Notes: generated by a model from the letters alone, not told the origin. Positions 12,170-23,382 are shown, counted from the first letter of the stretch. The stretch is 64,000 nt of DNA from Eriocheir sinensis (GCF_024679095.1 NC_066577.1:3651370-3715369), one strand, 5' to 3'. Numbers and translations: made by a program.

Positions 12170-12446
12170 TCTAATAGCTCATTTGGTTAAAGTGCTGAGC
12201 TGCCAGTCTTCACCACGTGGCAGGCAGAGGTTTGAGCCCCGCTCAGATCGGGTTTTTACTGGTGACAAGGAGTGGTTACTGTCCCTCCTTGAGCAAGGGG
12301 AATGGGGTGTGTGGTATATGAGGTCCTGGCAGTACCCTGAGATACATTATAATGAGCCTTGCTCTAATCGGGAGGGTACTTGCTGGTGATTGCAAGTCCA
12401 ACTCGTGATCATGCCGTGGTGAAATACACACACACACACACACACA
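12170..12446 (+). mobile_element. tRNA-derived SINE, family 2, (CA)n-tailed
   Basis: Starts with a tRNA-like head: A-box-like TTTGGTTAAAGTGCTGAGCT and B-box-like GGTTTGAGCCCC about 45 bp later. The body ends GTGGTGAAATACACACACAC, a tail much like that of the LINE at 46003-50446 (AGGTGAATACACACACAC), which hints that this LINE mobilises it. One copy only is seen in the window. Confidence 0.7.
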
Positions 12447-12535
12447 TACAAACACACATCCACATGAGAGAGAGAGAACATTTCCATAGATTTACACCCA
12501 TTCCACACCTAATAGTAAACACTCCTCAGCCCAAC

Positions 12536-12733
12536 AGTGTTAGTGTGATGCTCCCAGGTCAGTGTGACATCCAGGTCACCAGTGTGCCTTCCCCAGGTAC
12601 ACATTTATCCAGCAGCCATACAGGGAGGATGAACAGCTGGGTGAGCTGCACAGTGACTGCCCGGGCCAGGATTCTAACCCAGGCCCACAGATTTGACTCA
12701 GGGATGCTAACCACTTCACCACAAGGATGCTAA
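12536..12733 (-). mobile_element. tRNA-derived SINE, family 3 (minus copy)
   Basis: Read on the minus strand it begins with A-box-like GGTGAAGTGGTTAGCATCC and B-box-like GGGTTAGAATCC, then a body with CTGTTCATCCTCCCTGTATG and GATAAATGTGTACCTGGGG. The body matches the plus-strand copy at 12868-13062, so the two form an inverted pair. Confidence 0.7.
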
Positions 12734-12867
12734 AAAGTGTGATGATAAAATGTTAATTGCTCAGTCTTGGCTCAGGTCTTCATGAAGGTGCATTGTGAAT
12801 GCCAACTTGGGGTCCTGATGGGTATTGAAGATGCAACAAGTGCAGCAGAGGTTTGCAGGGTGATCTT

Positions 12868-13062
12868 CAGGGTGCCTCTGTGATGCAGTGGTTAGTGTGC
12901 CTTGCTACAAATCCCAGCCCAGGCAGTGGCCCTGCAGCCCAGCCAGCTGTTGATCCTCCCTGTGTGGCTGGGGGATAAATGTGTACCTGGGGACACCTGG
13001 GGAAGGCACACTGTGGTGACCCAGGTGTCTCAGTGGTCATGTGTCCCAGGGTGACGGGTTCT
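12868..13062 (+). mobile_element. tRNA-derived SINE, family 3 (plus copy, more decayed)
   Basis: A-box-like GATGCAGTGGTTAGTGTGCC is clear; the B box is degraded (AATCCCAGCC). The body (CTGTTGATCCTCCCTGTGTG, GATAAATGTGTACCTGGGG) matches the copy at 12536-12733 in the opposite orientation. Confidence 0.6.
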
Positions 13063-13074
13063 TCACACCACAGG

Positions 13075-13502
13075 CTCAGGGACTAGTGCAGTGGAGCTGA
13101 CCACCGAGGCTGTGCAGGTACAGCCTGTGCCCCAAACTTTACCTTCCATTCAGGGTCCAGGGCAGCTGTGGTGATGGCTCAGGGACCATTGTGGCAGAGA
13201 TGAGCACAGGGGCCATGCACAGCCACAGCCTGTGCCCCAAACTTTACCTTCCATTCAGGGTCCAGGGCAGCCGTGGTGATGGCTCAGGGACCATTGTGGC
13301 AGAGATGAGCACTGGGGCCATGCACAGCCACAGCCTGTGCCCCAAACTTTACCTTCCATTCAGGGTCCAGGGCAGCTGTGGTGATGGCTCAGGGACCATT
13401 GTGGCAGAGATGAGCACTGGGGCCATGCACAGCCACAGCCTGTGCCCCAAACTTTACCTTCCATTCAGGGTCCAGGGCAGCCGTGGTGACGGCTCAGGGA
13501 TC
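13075..13502. repeat. 105-bp minisatellite, about 4 copies
   Basis: Units of 105 bp, clear from 13150, a multiple of three, so one frame stays open and encodes a 35-residue repeat (AEMSTGAMHSHSLCPKLYLP and so on). The first unit is more diverged. With no start, no homology and near-identical DNA, I treat this as satellite DNA and not a gene. Confidence 0.9.
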
Positions 13503-13597
13503 TGAGTTAATCTTTGAAATAACATGAAATATTGTTGAATGTGAGGCCAGGCTATTTTGAATATTACCCAGTGTATTAATCAAAATTCCAAATGCAC

Positions 13598-13950
13598 TTT
13601 TTTTACGTCGTGGCCTATTGCGCCAGTAGACTTCTTCCCAGTGGATCCTGATGGTCGGTCCAAGGCTTCGCTCCAGTGGGTCCTGGTGGTCAGCCCAGCC
13701 CGTTCTGGCACAGGCGAGTGTTTATAGTGGCGCCATCTTGCATTGGCTCATGCTACCCTCCCGGAGCTCATCTTTAATCCTAGAATCTAGAGTCCGGGTT
13801 AATAGGTGGTCTTCTGGACAGCATGTGGGTAGTTTTAAGCCACTCGGCGGCGGCTGAAAAATCCCAGCTTGGTGGCACCGGTCGGGGATTGAACTTGTGT
13901 CCTCCTGAACGCAGCGCCGTCTTGCTATCCGTTCAGCCACCGCCTACCCA
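13598..13950 (-). mobile_element. tRNA-derived SINE, family 1 body with a different tRNA head
   Basis: Body and tail match family 1, including TTTTAAGCCACTCGGCGG and TATAGTGGCGCCATCTTGCA. The head is different: A box TGGCTGAACGGATAGCAAG and B box AAGTTCAATCCCC. Either the SINE swapped its tRNA-like promoter or two SINE families share a body. The poly(A) tail is short (7 T on the plus strand), consistent with an older copy. Confidence 0.85.
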
Positions 13951-14871
13951 GACGTTTTCTTGAAATGAGATGAATTATAGGCGTTTGAAAGGCCATAAAT
14001 CGTTGGAGTGTGATCTGACTAAACTGTTTGACACAAGCTTGTCTTTCATATGCTTGTTTGGTGTGTTATCGATGCAAATTGACATGTTTGGGTTTTATAT
14101 AAGATGGCTTGAGGGTTCCTGAGTACAGAAACGTTCAAATATATCACTGAAAAAAAATTGCTCTTTATGCAATCATGAACTAGCAATGTGCAGGTGCCAC
14201 ATCTACATTCAAGAGTGGACAGATGTAAGGAAGCACACTATACTACTACTGTTTGTGCCCTAGCTCCTAGTGATGGCCGTGGCAGGAGCACACTGCACAG
14301 CTGATGGCCGATATTCAGAGCCTGGTATGTGAAGGTGGCAGCCAGGCTTGGAGGAAGGAAATATGCCAGAACACCAGCTCATGGTGGGGGTGTGAGGCAC
14401 TGAGTGGAGGCGTTCATACTCCAGGATGGCCTCTGAGGAACTGCGAGTGAATGGCAAATCCCACAATGCATTACGAATCCAAGGGATACCAGTTGATCTG
14501 GGGTGTGGGTTGACTTGGTTACCAGTTATCCTGACATCCAAACTCCAGAGGAACACGAAGCATCAGGTCATAAAAGAAACAAGTTTGAGCTTCCCCTCAG
14601 TGTATTTCCTTAAGTCTTGCAGACAGATGGTGAGCAGAGTTCACAGCTCACTGAATACAGTGTACATTTCTTACAGTGTTGATGTGTGAGGCAACAAAGC
14701 CACTGTGGGTTTCAGAGAGAGAGAGAGACTGTAAGGGTTTCAGGGCTGTTATATCTTTCTTGGGAATAACTTTAACAAAGCGTCGCACAGGGATGATACT
14801 TTGGCAGAGTGTTTCAGACCTTGCCGTAATTTCACCACTATGGTTCACTAACAGTGTGGATGACGAGAGCA
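13951..14871. other. No gene recognised
   Basis: Unique-looking sequence. An open frame at 14426-14689 (+) has no recognisable domain and no start or splice context that I would trust. Confidence 0.5.
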
Positions 14872-14872
14872 C

Positions 14873-14903
<31 letters not shown>

Positions 14904-16508
14904 GCAAAGGAGACAGCTCAAGGGCACAAAAAAATTAAACATTAATAAAAAAAAGCCCGCTACTCGCTGCTCCTAAAAAGAATCCAAAGAGGTGGCCGAA
15001 AGATAAGTCAGTTTCGGGAGGAGAGGTGTCCTGATACCCTCCTCTTGAAAGAGTTCAAGTCGTAGGCAGGAGGAAATACAGATGAAGGAAGATTGTTCCA
15101 GAGTTTACCAGCGTGAGGGATGAAAGAGTGAAGATGCTGGTTAACTCTTGCATAAGGGGTTTGGACAGTATAGGGATGAGCATGAGTAGAAAGTCGAGTG
15201 CAGCGGGGCCAAGGGAGGGGGAGGCATGCAGTTAGCAAGTTCAGAAGAGCAGTCAGCGTGGAAATATCGATAGAAGATAGAAGAGAGGCAACATTGCGGC
15301 GGAATTTAAGAGGTAGAAGACTATCAGTATGAGGAGGAGAGCTGATGAGACGAAGAGCCTTTGCCTCCACTCTGTCCAGAAGAGCTGTGTGGTGGAGCCC
15401 CCCACATGAGATGCATACTCCATACGAGGGCGGACAAGGCCCTGTATATGGACAGCAACTGTGCAGGGGAGAAGAACTGGCGGAGACGGTACAGAACGCC
15501 CAGCCTCGAGGAAGCTGATTTAGTAAGAGATGAGATATGAAGTTTCCAGTTGAGATTTTGAGTTAAGGATAGACCGAGGATGTTTAGTGTTGAGGAAGGT
15601 GATAGCTGGGTGTTGTCAAAGAATAGGGGATAGTTGTTTGGAAGATTGTGTCGAGTGGATAGGTGGAGAAACTGTGTTTTTGAGGCGTTGAAGGACACCA
15701 GGTTCTTCTTGCCCCAATCGGAAATAATAGTAAGGTCTAAGGCTAAGCGTTCTGCAGCCTCCAGCCTTGAGTCGTTAAGTTCCTGAAGGGTGGGTCTTCT
15801 ATTAAAGAAGTTGAATAATGCAGAGTGAAATCATCGGCGTATGAATTGATAGGACAGTTCGTGTTGGAAAGAAGATCATCAATGAACAACAGAAGAAGAG
15901 TGGGAGATAGGACAGAACCCTGTGGGACACCACTGTTAATAGATTTAGGTGAAGAACAGTGACCGTCTACCACGGCAGAAATAGAACGGTCAGAAAGGAA
16001 ACTGGAGATAAAGGTACAGAGAGAAGGATAGAAACCGTAGGAGGGTAGTTTAGAAAGCAAAGATTTGTGCCAGACCCTATCAAAAGCTTTTGATATGTCC
16101 AGCGCAATAGCAAAAGTTTCACCGAAACGGCTAAGAGAGGATGACCAAGAGTCTGTTAAGAAGGCTAGGAGATCACCAGTAGAACGCCCCTTGCGGAACC
16201 CATACTGGCGATCAGATAGAAGGTCAGAAGTGGAAAGGTGCTTTTGAATCTTACGGTTAAGGATTGATTCAAAAGCTTTAGATAGACAAGAAAGTAAAGC
16301 AATAGGACGGTAGTTTGAGGGATTGGAGCGGTCACCCTTCTTAGGTACAGGCTGTGTGAAGGCATACTTCCAGCAAGAAGGAAAGGTAGATGTTGACAGG
16401 CAGAGGCGAAAGAGTTTGACCAGGCAGGGTGACAGCACGGAGGCACAGTTTTTAAGGACAATAGGAGGCACTCCATCAGGTCCATAAGCCTTCTGAGGAG
16501 AGACACGG
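14872..16508 (-). mobile_element. Jockey-like LINE, 5'-truncated
   Basis: Minus-strand LINE with a poly(A)-type tail (T run at 14872-14900), a 3' UTR containing CTTGAGCTGTCTCCTTTGCT, and RT coding sequence from about 15008 up to its truncation near 16508. The truncation point is where RT homology (FRVSPQKAYGPDGVPP) stops and unrelated DNA starts. Shorter 3' copies of the same family are at 20820-21309, 43079-43985 and 55880-56031. Confidence 0.88.
15008..16508 (-). pseudogene. Jockey-like LINE reverse transcriptase, frameshifted
   Basis: Piece 1 (16508-15743) carries [75 protein letters not shown] and catalytic SYADDFTLH, so the whole RT palm is present. Piece 2 (15698-15400) has NLVSFNASKTQFLHLSTR and LGLSLTQNLNWKLHISSL of the thumb. 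Piece 3 (15370-15008) has LRLISSPPHTDSLLPLKFRR and the family-typical C-terminus SFIPHAGKLWNNLPSSVFP. A stop and frameshift near 15745 and another near 15380 disrupt it. The endonuclease is missing by 5' truncation. Confidence 0.88.
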
Positions 16509-16861
16509 AATGCAACAATCCGGCACAGGTGGTTTGCGGTGCGTGGCAGTGCGCTGGGCATGGACCACATCACAGCACCGCCACGCCGGCCCTGTGTCAG
16601 GAACCACTCCACTTGCCAGACTCTGTCATTGCATGTCCCTCACGAGTACTTTGGTCATCCACATTTTGTCGGTGAACCACAGGGATGTAAACAGGGCCAG
16701 GTCTGAAATGTGCTCTGCCAAATTATCTTCCTTGTCCAACACTGTTGAAATGTTGCTCATGAGAAACAGCACAACACAGCCCAGAAACCCATGTGGTGCA
16801 CTCTCTCTCTCACCTCATCACAGCACACAGGATGTCTCCCCACAGATACATAAAGGACCCT

Positions 16862-16866
16862 CCCCC

Positions 16867-16914
<48 letters not shown>

Positions 16915-17006
16915 TCACCTCACAGGACCCACAGGATGTCTCCCCACTGTATGTTTACAAACCCCACAGACACATGCCCCCAGACACATAAAGGACCCTC
17001 ACCCCC

Positions 17007-17064
<58 letters not shown>
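16862..17064. repeat. Two (CT)n tracts inside a duplicated segment
   Basis: (CT)n runs at about 16871-16910 and 17013-17064. The sequence before each (CACAGGATGTCTCCCCAC and CATAAAGGACCCTC) is repeated, so a unit of about 140 bp ending in CT repeat has been duplicated. Confidence 0.85.
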
Positions 17065-17067
<3 letters not shown>

Positions 17068-17437
17068 TTTTACAATAAGAATTCTATTATTTTGAATAAT
17101 ATTCTGCACCACCCATGAGGTAAAAGTTTTAAGTGGCCTGGCTAACTATATAAGGCTTGGATGACAGGAGTGGTGACCTTTGTCCTCAGAAAAGCAATCT
17201 TTTGTTGAATTATTTTTCCTTCTCATAATTAAATGTACTCAGAATGTTTAAAACTTTTGTGTAGTTATCAATATGAGAGAGAAGGTGGCAGTGATGACAT
17301 GACCTCTCTGCTGAGCCTGCCAGTCACACCCAAAGTGACTGATGAACAGGAAAGACTTCAGTAGAATGTTTCTCTCACTCTTGAAAACTGAAATTTCCTT
17401 TTCTGTGTTGAGTAACATCCTCTGTTCTCCCCAACAG

Positions 17438-17830
17438 ACTGCTGCTGAAGGCTGGCCGACAGCTGGACTGTCCCGCCACTGTGTGCAGGCCAGTCAGACA
17501 GGTGGCCTGCTGCCCCTGCTGGGGAGCACATGTGTCCCATCCTGCCCTGCAGACACAGACAGATGCTGGACCTCAGCACCCAGGAGGACACAGCCGCTGC
17601 CTCCTCCGCCAAGCGCCGCACGGCCATGCTCAGCGCGCCACGCCTGGAAGAAGAAGCAACAGTGACGCCAAGATGAAGGCTGTTCCCATACCCTCGGCAA
17701 GCCTGAGTGTCTCTGAGCAGAGGAACTAGAAACGTCTTGATAATTCTCTGGAACAAGTTATTTCTGTAGAGCATTCTGTCCCTTGGGTGTACGCTGGACT
17801 CCAATAAACATCCTGTTGGGGAAACATTCC
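17438..17830 (+). other. Possible terminal exon of a host gene
   Basis: A pyrimidine-rich stretch ending in AACAG at 17437 resembles a 3' splice site. The following 290 bp are GC-rich, unlike the flanks, and open in at least two frames; the frame ending VTPR stop (17671) has a plausible C-terminal composition (KRRTAMLSAPRLEEEA). AATAAA at 17803-17808 could be a polyadenylation signal. No domain is recognised and no upstream exon was found, so it is a weak candidate. Confidence 0.3.
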
Positions 17831-17978
17831 TTTTATTTAACAGAAAATGCTTCCAGCTTTGTTCCAGAACCTGTCTGAGGTGTCTTGGGGCGTCTGACCT
17901 CTCCGCCGCCAACACACTCGCCCAGGCTCAGAAAAGATTCAGATATGAAAAAATTTGACTGATTGCAAGAAATTTTAA

Positions 17979-18442
<464 letters not shown>

Positions 18443-18446
18443 TTAA

Positions 18447-19115
18447 AGTTGCAACTCCAACTTCACCCCCCTCCTCCTCTTCTGCAGTACAGTGGTAGGC
18501 AAATGAGACCCCACCACAGCACACCACACCCAGCCACACATCACACGTATCGTAAAGAGTTGGAAATATTTTTACTGACTGGCCAAAAGAAGGCAACTCC
18601 AGCGACTACTCCAACTCCACACACCCTGGCAGGATTAACAAATTTTGTTAACATAATTGCTGCAAGCAGTAATTGTATAACTATAACACCACTGTCAAAA
18701 CTCAATGGGGCAAAAAAATAAGTGATTACAGTGAGTTGAAGTCAGAAAAAATTTACTTTATACCACTCTTAACAAATCCTTCCTTGTCTCCTCCTATATC
18801 ATACTTTATCTAATATCAAAGTACTGTCTTTTTCAGGAGGATTTTATGTATGAGAACAAACGCTTTATTCTAAAATTGATTCCATAATGGCTGAAAACAT
18901 TGATGATTATTAAAAAGCGGTATAAACATTGTTATTCTCAGACTTCTACTCACTGAATCACACTATTTTTTACTAACGAGTTTTGACAATGGTGTTACAG
19001 CTGTACACTCACTGCTTACACCAGTGATGTCAACCAAGATCACCTTCTTCTATAACACCCGAGACAAGTAAAGAAACATGAACATTTTCTGAGCCTCGGC
19101 GAGTGTGTTGGTGGC
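18447..19115. other. No gene recognised
   Basis: AT-rich sequence without recognisable coding, RNA or repeat features. Confidence 0.5.
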
Positions 19116-19117
19116 AA

Positions 19118-20625
19118 GGGTCTGCAGAAGGGAATGGACTGTGGTCTGTTATAAGGAGCCAGGGGTTAGTGGAAGGGAATGGACTGTGGTCTGTTACAAT
19201 AGGAGCCAGGGGTTAGCTGAAGGGAATGGACTGTGGTCTGTTAAAATAGGAGCCAGGGGTTAGCTGAAGGGAATGGACTGTGGTCTGTTACAATAGGAGC
19301 CAGGGGTTAGCTGAAGGAATGGACTGTGTTCTGTTTCAATAGGAGACAGGTGTTAGCTGAAGGGAATGGACTGTGGTCTGTTACAATAGGAGCCAGGGGT
19401 TAGCTGAAGGGAATGGACTGTGGTCTGTTACAATAGGAGCCAGGGGTTAGCTGAAGGGAATGGACTGTGGTCTGTTAAAATAGGAGCCAGGGGTTAGCTG
19501 AAGGGAATGGACTGTGGTCTGTTACAATAGGAGCCAGGGGTTAGCTGAAGGGAATGGACTGTGGTCTGTTACAATAGGAGCCAGGGGTTAGCTGAAGGGA
19601 ATGGACTGTGGTCTGTTACAATAGGAGCCAGGGGTTAGCTGAAGGGAATGGACTGTGGTCTGTTATGATAGGAGCCAGGGGTTAGCTGAAGGGAATGGAC
19701 TGTGGTCTGTTACAATAGGAGCCAGGGGTTAGCTGAAGGGAATGGACTGTGGTCTGTTATGATAGGAGCCAGGGGTTAGCTGAAGGGAATGGACTGTGGT
19801 CTGTTATGATAGGAGCCAGGTTAGCTGAAGGAATGGACTGTGGTCTGTTATGATAGGAGCCAGGGGTTAGCTGAAGGGAATGGACTGTGGTCTGTTATGA
19901 TAGGAGCCAGGGGTTAGCTGAAGGGAATGGACTGTGGTCTGTTATGATAGGTGCCAGGGGTTAGCTGAAGGGAATGGACTGTGGTCTGTTATGATAGGAG
20001 CCAGGGGTTAGCTGAAGGGAATGGACTGTGGTCTGTTATGATAGGAGCCAGGGGTTAGCTGAAGGGAATGGACTGTGGTCTGTAATGATAGGAGCCAGGG
20101 GTTAGCTGAAGGGAATGGACTGTGGTCTGTTAAAATAGGAGCCAGGGGTTAGCTGAAGGGAATGGACTGTGGTCTGTTATGATAGGAGCCAGGGGTTAGC
20201 TGAAGGGAATGGACTGTGGTCTGTTATGATAGGAGCCAGGGGTTAGCTGAAGGGAATGGACTGTGGTCTGTTACAATAGGAGCCAGGGGTTAGCTGAAGG
20301 GAATGGACTGTGGTCTGTTATGATAGGAGCCAGGGGTTAGCTGAAGGGAATGGACTGTGGTCTGTTACAATAGGAGCCAGGGATTAGTGGAAGGGAATGG
20401 ACTGTGGTCTGTTACAATAGGAGCCAGGGATTAGTGGAAGGGAATGGACTGTGGTCTGTTACAATAGGAGCCAGGGGTTAGCTGAAGGGAATGGACTGTG
20501 GTCTGTTACAATAGGAGCCAGGGATTAGTGGAAGGGAATGGACTGTGGTCTGTTACAATAGGAGCCAGGGATTAGTGGAAGGGAATGGACTGTGGTCTGT
20601 TATGATAGGAGCCAGGGGTCAGTGG
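19118..20625. repeat. 47-bp minisatellite, about 32 copies
   Basis: Unit GGAGCCAGGGGTTAGCTGAA then GGGAATGGACTGTGGTCTG and a variable block. The variable block is TTACAATA, TTATGATA or TTAAAATA. Variants are clustered: TTATGATA dominates 19660-20340, TTACAATA dominates both ends, and a GGATTAGTGG variant of the unit is confined to the last copies (20380-20590). This is the pattern of local unit amplification. Confidence 0.95.
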
Positions 20626-20819
20626 CCTCGAAAAATGGCTCAAAAAGACTAACCAGCCACAGTAGTGTTGTCCAGACCAAGACCACACTTAAACAATCAG
20701 GCATTTGTGTTTCCTGCCACCCTTCACTGCTCCCTGCCTCCCTGGCATACCCTGTGTTTCCTTCACTGCTCCGTCCCTCACCTCTCCCTCCATGCTGCCA
20801 GGCTTAAATAAAAGTGTTT

Positions 20820-21309
20820 CAAGTCTAGAGTCTAAGGTTCTTCATCCCCTCCTCTTATTGATATGCTCCTACCTCTTAAACTCTGCCGCCATGTTGTCTC
20901 TCTTCTCTACCTTCTAGTATTGATATTTTCATGCTGACTTGTCTTCTGAACTTACTAACTGCATGCCAACCCCCCTCCCACAGCCCCACTGCAAACGACT
21001 TTCTACTCCAGCTCATCCCTATACTGTCCAAATTCCTTACGCAAGAGTTAACCAGCATCTTTGTTCTTTCATCCCTCACGCTGGTAAACTCTGGAACAAT
21101 CTTCATTTATCTGTATTTCCTCCTGCCTACGACTTGAACTCTTTCAAGAGGAGAGTATCAGGACACTTCTCTTCCCAAAATCGACCTTTCTTTCGGACAC
21201 TCTTCTGAACTCTTTTTTATAGGAGCAGTGAGAAGCAGGCTTTTTTTCATTATTTTTTTTTCCCCTTGAACAGTTTCCTTTGCTGTAAAAATAAATAAAT
21301 AAATAAAAA
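20820..21309 (+). mobile_element. Jockey-like LINE 3' fragment
   Basis: Encodes the family C-terminus in several frames (PYARVNQHLCSFIPHAGKLW at 21030-21090, then YDLNSFKRRVSGHFSSQN) and ends with a 3' UTR like that of the copy at 14872-16508 and an A-rich AAATAAATAAATAAATAAA tail. It is strongly 5'-truncated. Confidence 0.85.
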
Positions 21310-21441
21310 ATCAGCCTCAAAACTTAATCCGATACATCATCATGCTCTTGGCACTAACTCAGTCATCATCATCATCAGCAGCCAATACTGGTCCACTGCA
21401 GCACCTTTCCCAGTATCCTCTGTCTGGTGTCAAGTGTACTC

Positions 21442-22038
21442 CAGGGGTCGGCAACCTTTTCAGTGCGAGGGCCAGAGAAAGCTTCTAGGAGTAGCCTGCC
21501 GGCCGGAGCGCTAAAAAGAACTCAAATGTGAGTGTACAAAAGTTTTATAGAAAAGCAGGCAAACCAGTGACTAGATTACAAGAAATTTATTAAAAAAATG
21601 CAAATCAGTGACTGCAAACAGTTTGATCAAGAGACATGCACATTAGTGAGATGGTTGGTGCTGTTTGCCACGAAGTGATTCAATGTCTGGATCGATTAAT
21701 GAGGTAGACAAGAGGAGAATGTCATTGAGGTGGCGGTCACTTAGCTGGGAGCAAATGCAAGACTTTGTATATTTAATTTTTGAAAAGAGGTGTTCACAAC
21801 AGTAAGTGCTGCCAAACATGGCAACAATGCAATTTACATGCTCAATGTAATTTGGAAATTTGTTAGAAGGGAGGACGAGTTCACGGAAGAAGGACAGTGG
21901 AGAAGTGGTGCGGTACTTTGCCTTCAGTTCATCATTACACTGAAACTAATGCTGTTGTGGACCGAATTGTTATATGAATATCAAGCAGAGTGACGGGCCA
22001 TAAGTTTGGATTCTGCTGGCTGGAGTTGTTGACCCCTG
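21442..22038 (-). mobile_element. hAT element, internally deleted, 597 bp
   Basis: Termini CAGGGGTCGGCAACC (left) and, inverted, CAGGGGTCAACAACTCC (right) are of the well-known hAT type. The flanks are 8-bp target duplications with one mismatch: GTGTACTC (21434-21441) and GTGTACAC (22039-22046). It keeps the C-terminal part of a transposase on the minus strand. Confidence 0.88.
21643..21840 (-). pseudogene. hAT transposase C-terminal fragment
   Basis: 65 codons before a TAA. They encode AMFGSTYCCEHLFSKIKYTK followed by LSDRHLNDILLLSTSLIDPD, the dimerisation region typical of hAT transposases of the Charlie/SPIN type and of host proteins derived from them. The catalytic domain and zinc finger are absent, so the fragment is dead. 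Confidence 0.85.
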
Positions 22039-22339
22039 GTGTACACCATCCTGCTCTAATTTCATCTCACCTGGCCTTCCTTGAGTGAAGTGATGCACCC
22101 CCAGGCGTATGCTCCCCATTAGTTAGTGACTCAGGAAGCACCCCCTGGCAGACAACCCCAGTGTTTGGTTGAGGGCCCAGGTGGACTGCCCACCATGGCT
22201 ACGAGCACCACCTGCCCAGCGTGTGGTGTGGTGTGAGTTGTCCCTCTTCCAGGTGGACTGCCCACCACGGCTACCATACAAGGTGCACCAAGTAAAGCAG
22301 GACCTGACTGGGCAGCCCTTCCAACAGCCTGGTGCAGCG

Positions 22340-22640
22340 ACCTGCCCAGCTTGGAAAGCCCCAAATAACCCACCCAGCTGGCCAGAGAGCTGCTTCCCGT
22401 CTGGCTGGTCGCGGGTTTAAACCCCATCACCAGAAAGGTAATTTCCCCTCTCTGGGCTGCAGCAACTTATCCTGTGTTTTGAGGAGCTGGGAAAATGTTT
22501 CCAAGGAAGGATTAACACTGGGTCCAGCAAGATGGAAAATGTATCCAAGGAGGAATTAGATCTGCATTGAGCAAAATAGAGGAGGATCATTGCAAGGCCA
22601 ACCCCAAGACTGGAAGAAAATGATTATAAATGAAGAAGAA
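22340..22640 (+). mobile_element. Possible tRNA-derived SINE (weak)
   Basis: A-box-like TGGCCAGAGAGCTGC (22380) and B-box-like GCGGGTTTAAACCCC (22412) are spaced as in a tRNA promoter. There is no second copy in the window and no clear tail, so this is uncertain. Confidence 0.3.
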
Positions 22641-22852
22641 AATGTCTCCAGTCCAGTGCTGCATCTTTGTCACTATAATTAGTCAGCCCTAAGAGAAGGC
22701 TTGCAGCTGTTTTCTGTGGTTTGTAGTCTTCATAAAATTGTTGTGGATGATCTGTTCAGGGTGAAGCCTGGGAGGAAGACAGGAGGCCAGTGTTGTGTGG
22801 CTGGCTGTAATCACGGCACAGTGCATGAATAAAACATATGGATACATGGACT

Positions 22853-22854
<2 letters not shown>

Positions 22855-22935
<81 letters not shown>
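22855..22935. repeat. (GA)n microsatellite
   Basis: About 40 uninterrupted GA units. Confidence 0.95.
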
Positions 22936-22936
<1 letters not shown>

Positions 22937-23285
22937 ATATCCATATCGCCGAGATATCCACTCAGGCACTCAGTCTCAGCCTCACTCGTGTGAGGAAGAA
23001 ATGAGGGACACCATGAGCGACTGGCTAGTATTGGTACCAGTACCGAGCAGTCTGGTACTGGTACCGTACCGTATAGCTGGTACAGGTACCTGCCCACCCC
23101 TATAAATGTTGAGTAGCGTGGCAACGTGGGTACTGTATTGTTGTTCAAGTGGCGCGCGGGAAGAACTGAGCTCAGATGTGTGGCCGCGGCGCCGTGTGAG
23201 TCCTGTTGCGTGAGACATCTGGTGGCCAATCCATAAAATATCGTGTATAATTGAAAAAACGTGTAAATTAAATATTTCTTTGGAT

Positions 23286-23382
23286 TTTGGACCCCGCGTT
23301 ATTTAAAAAACGCGTAAACCAAACTCGCGTAAATCGAGAGTTACCTGTAGTCTCGCTGCGAGCGCTTAGCAAGGAAAGGTTA
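23286..23382 (+). mobile_element. Fragmentary ends of two DNA-element families
   Basis: 23350-23379 (CTGCGAGCGCTTAGCAAGG, then AAAGG and TTAA) matches, inverted, the left end of the TTAA element at 7702. Immediately before it, CGCGTAAATCGAG and ACCTGTA resemble the CGTATATCGAG ... CCTGTA end of the TA-flanked MITE at 49402-50374. I could not find the partner ends, so boundaries are unknown. Confidence 0.4.

Noticed and set aside
16510..17118. Long plus-strand frame rich in Ser-Leu
   Set aside because: Mostly translation of (CT)n tracts joined to unrelated sequence.
22150..22300. Repeated CCAGGTGGACTGCCCACC at 22180 and 22251 as a regulatory element
   Set aside because: Only two copies in a short local duplication, with no gene nearby to regulate.
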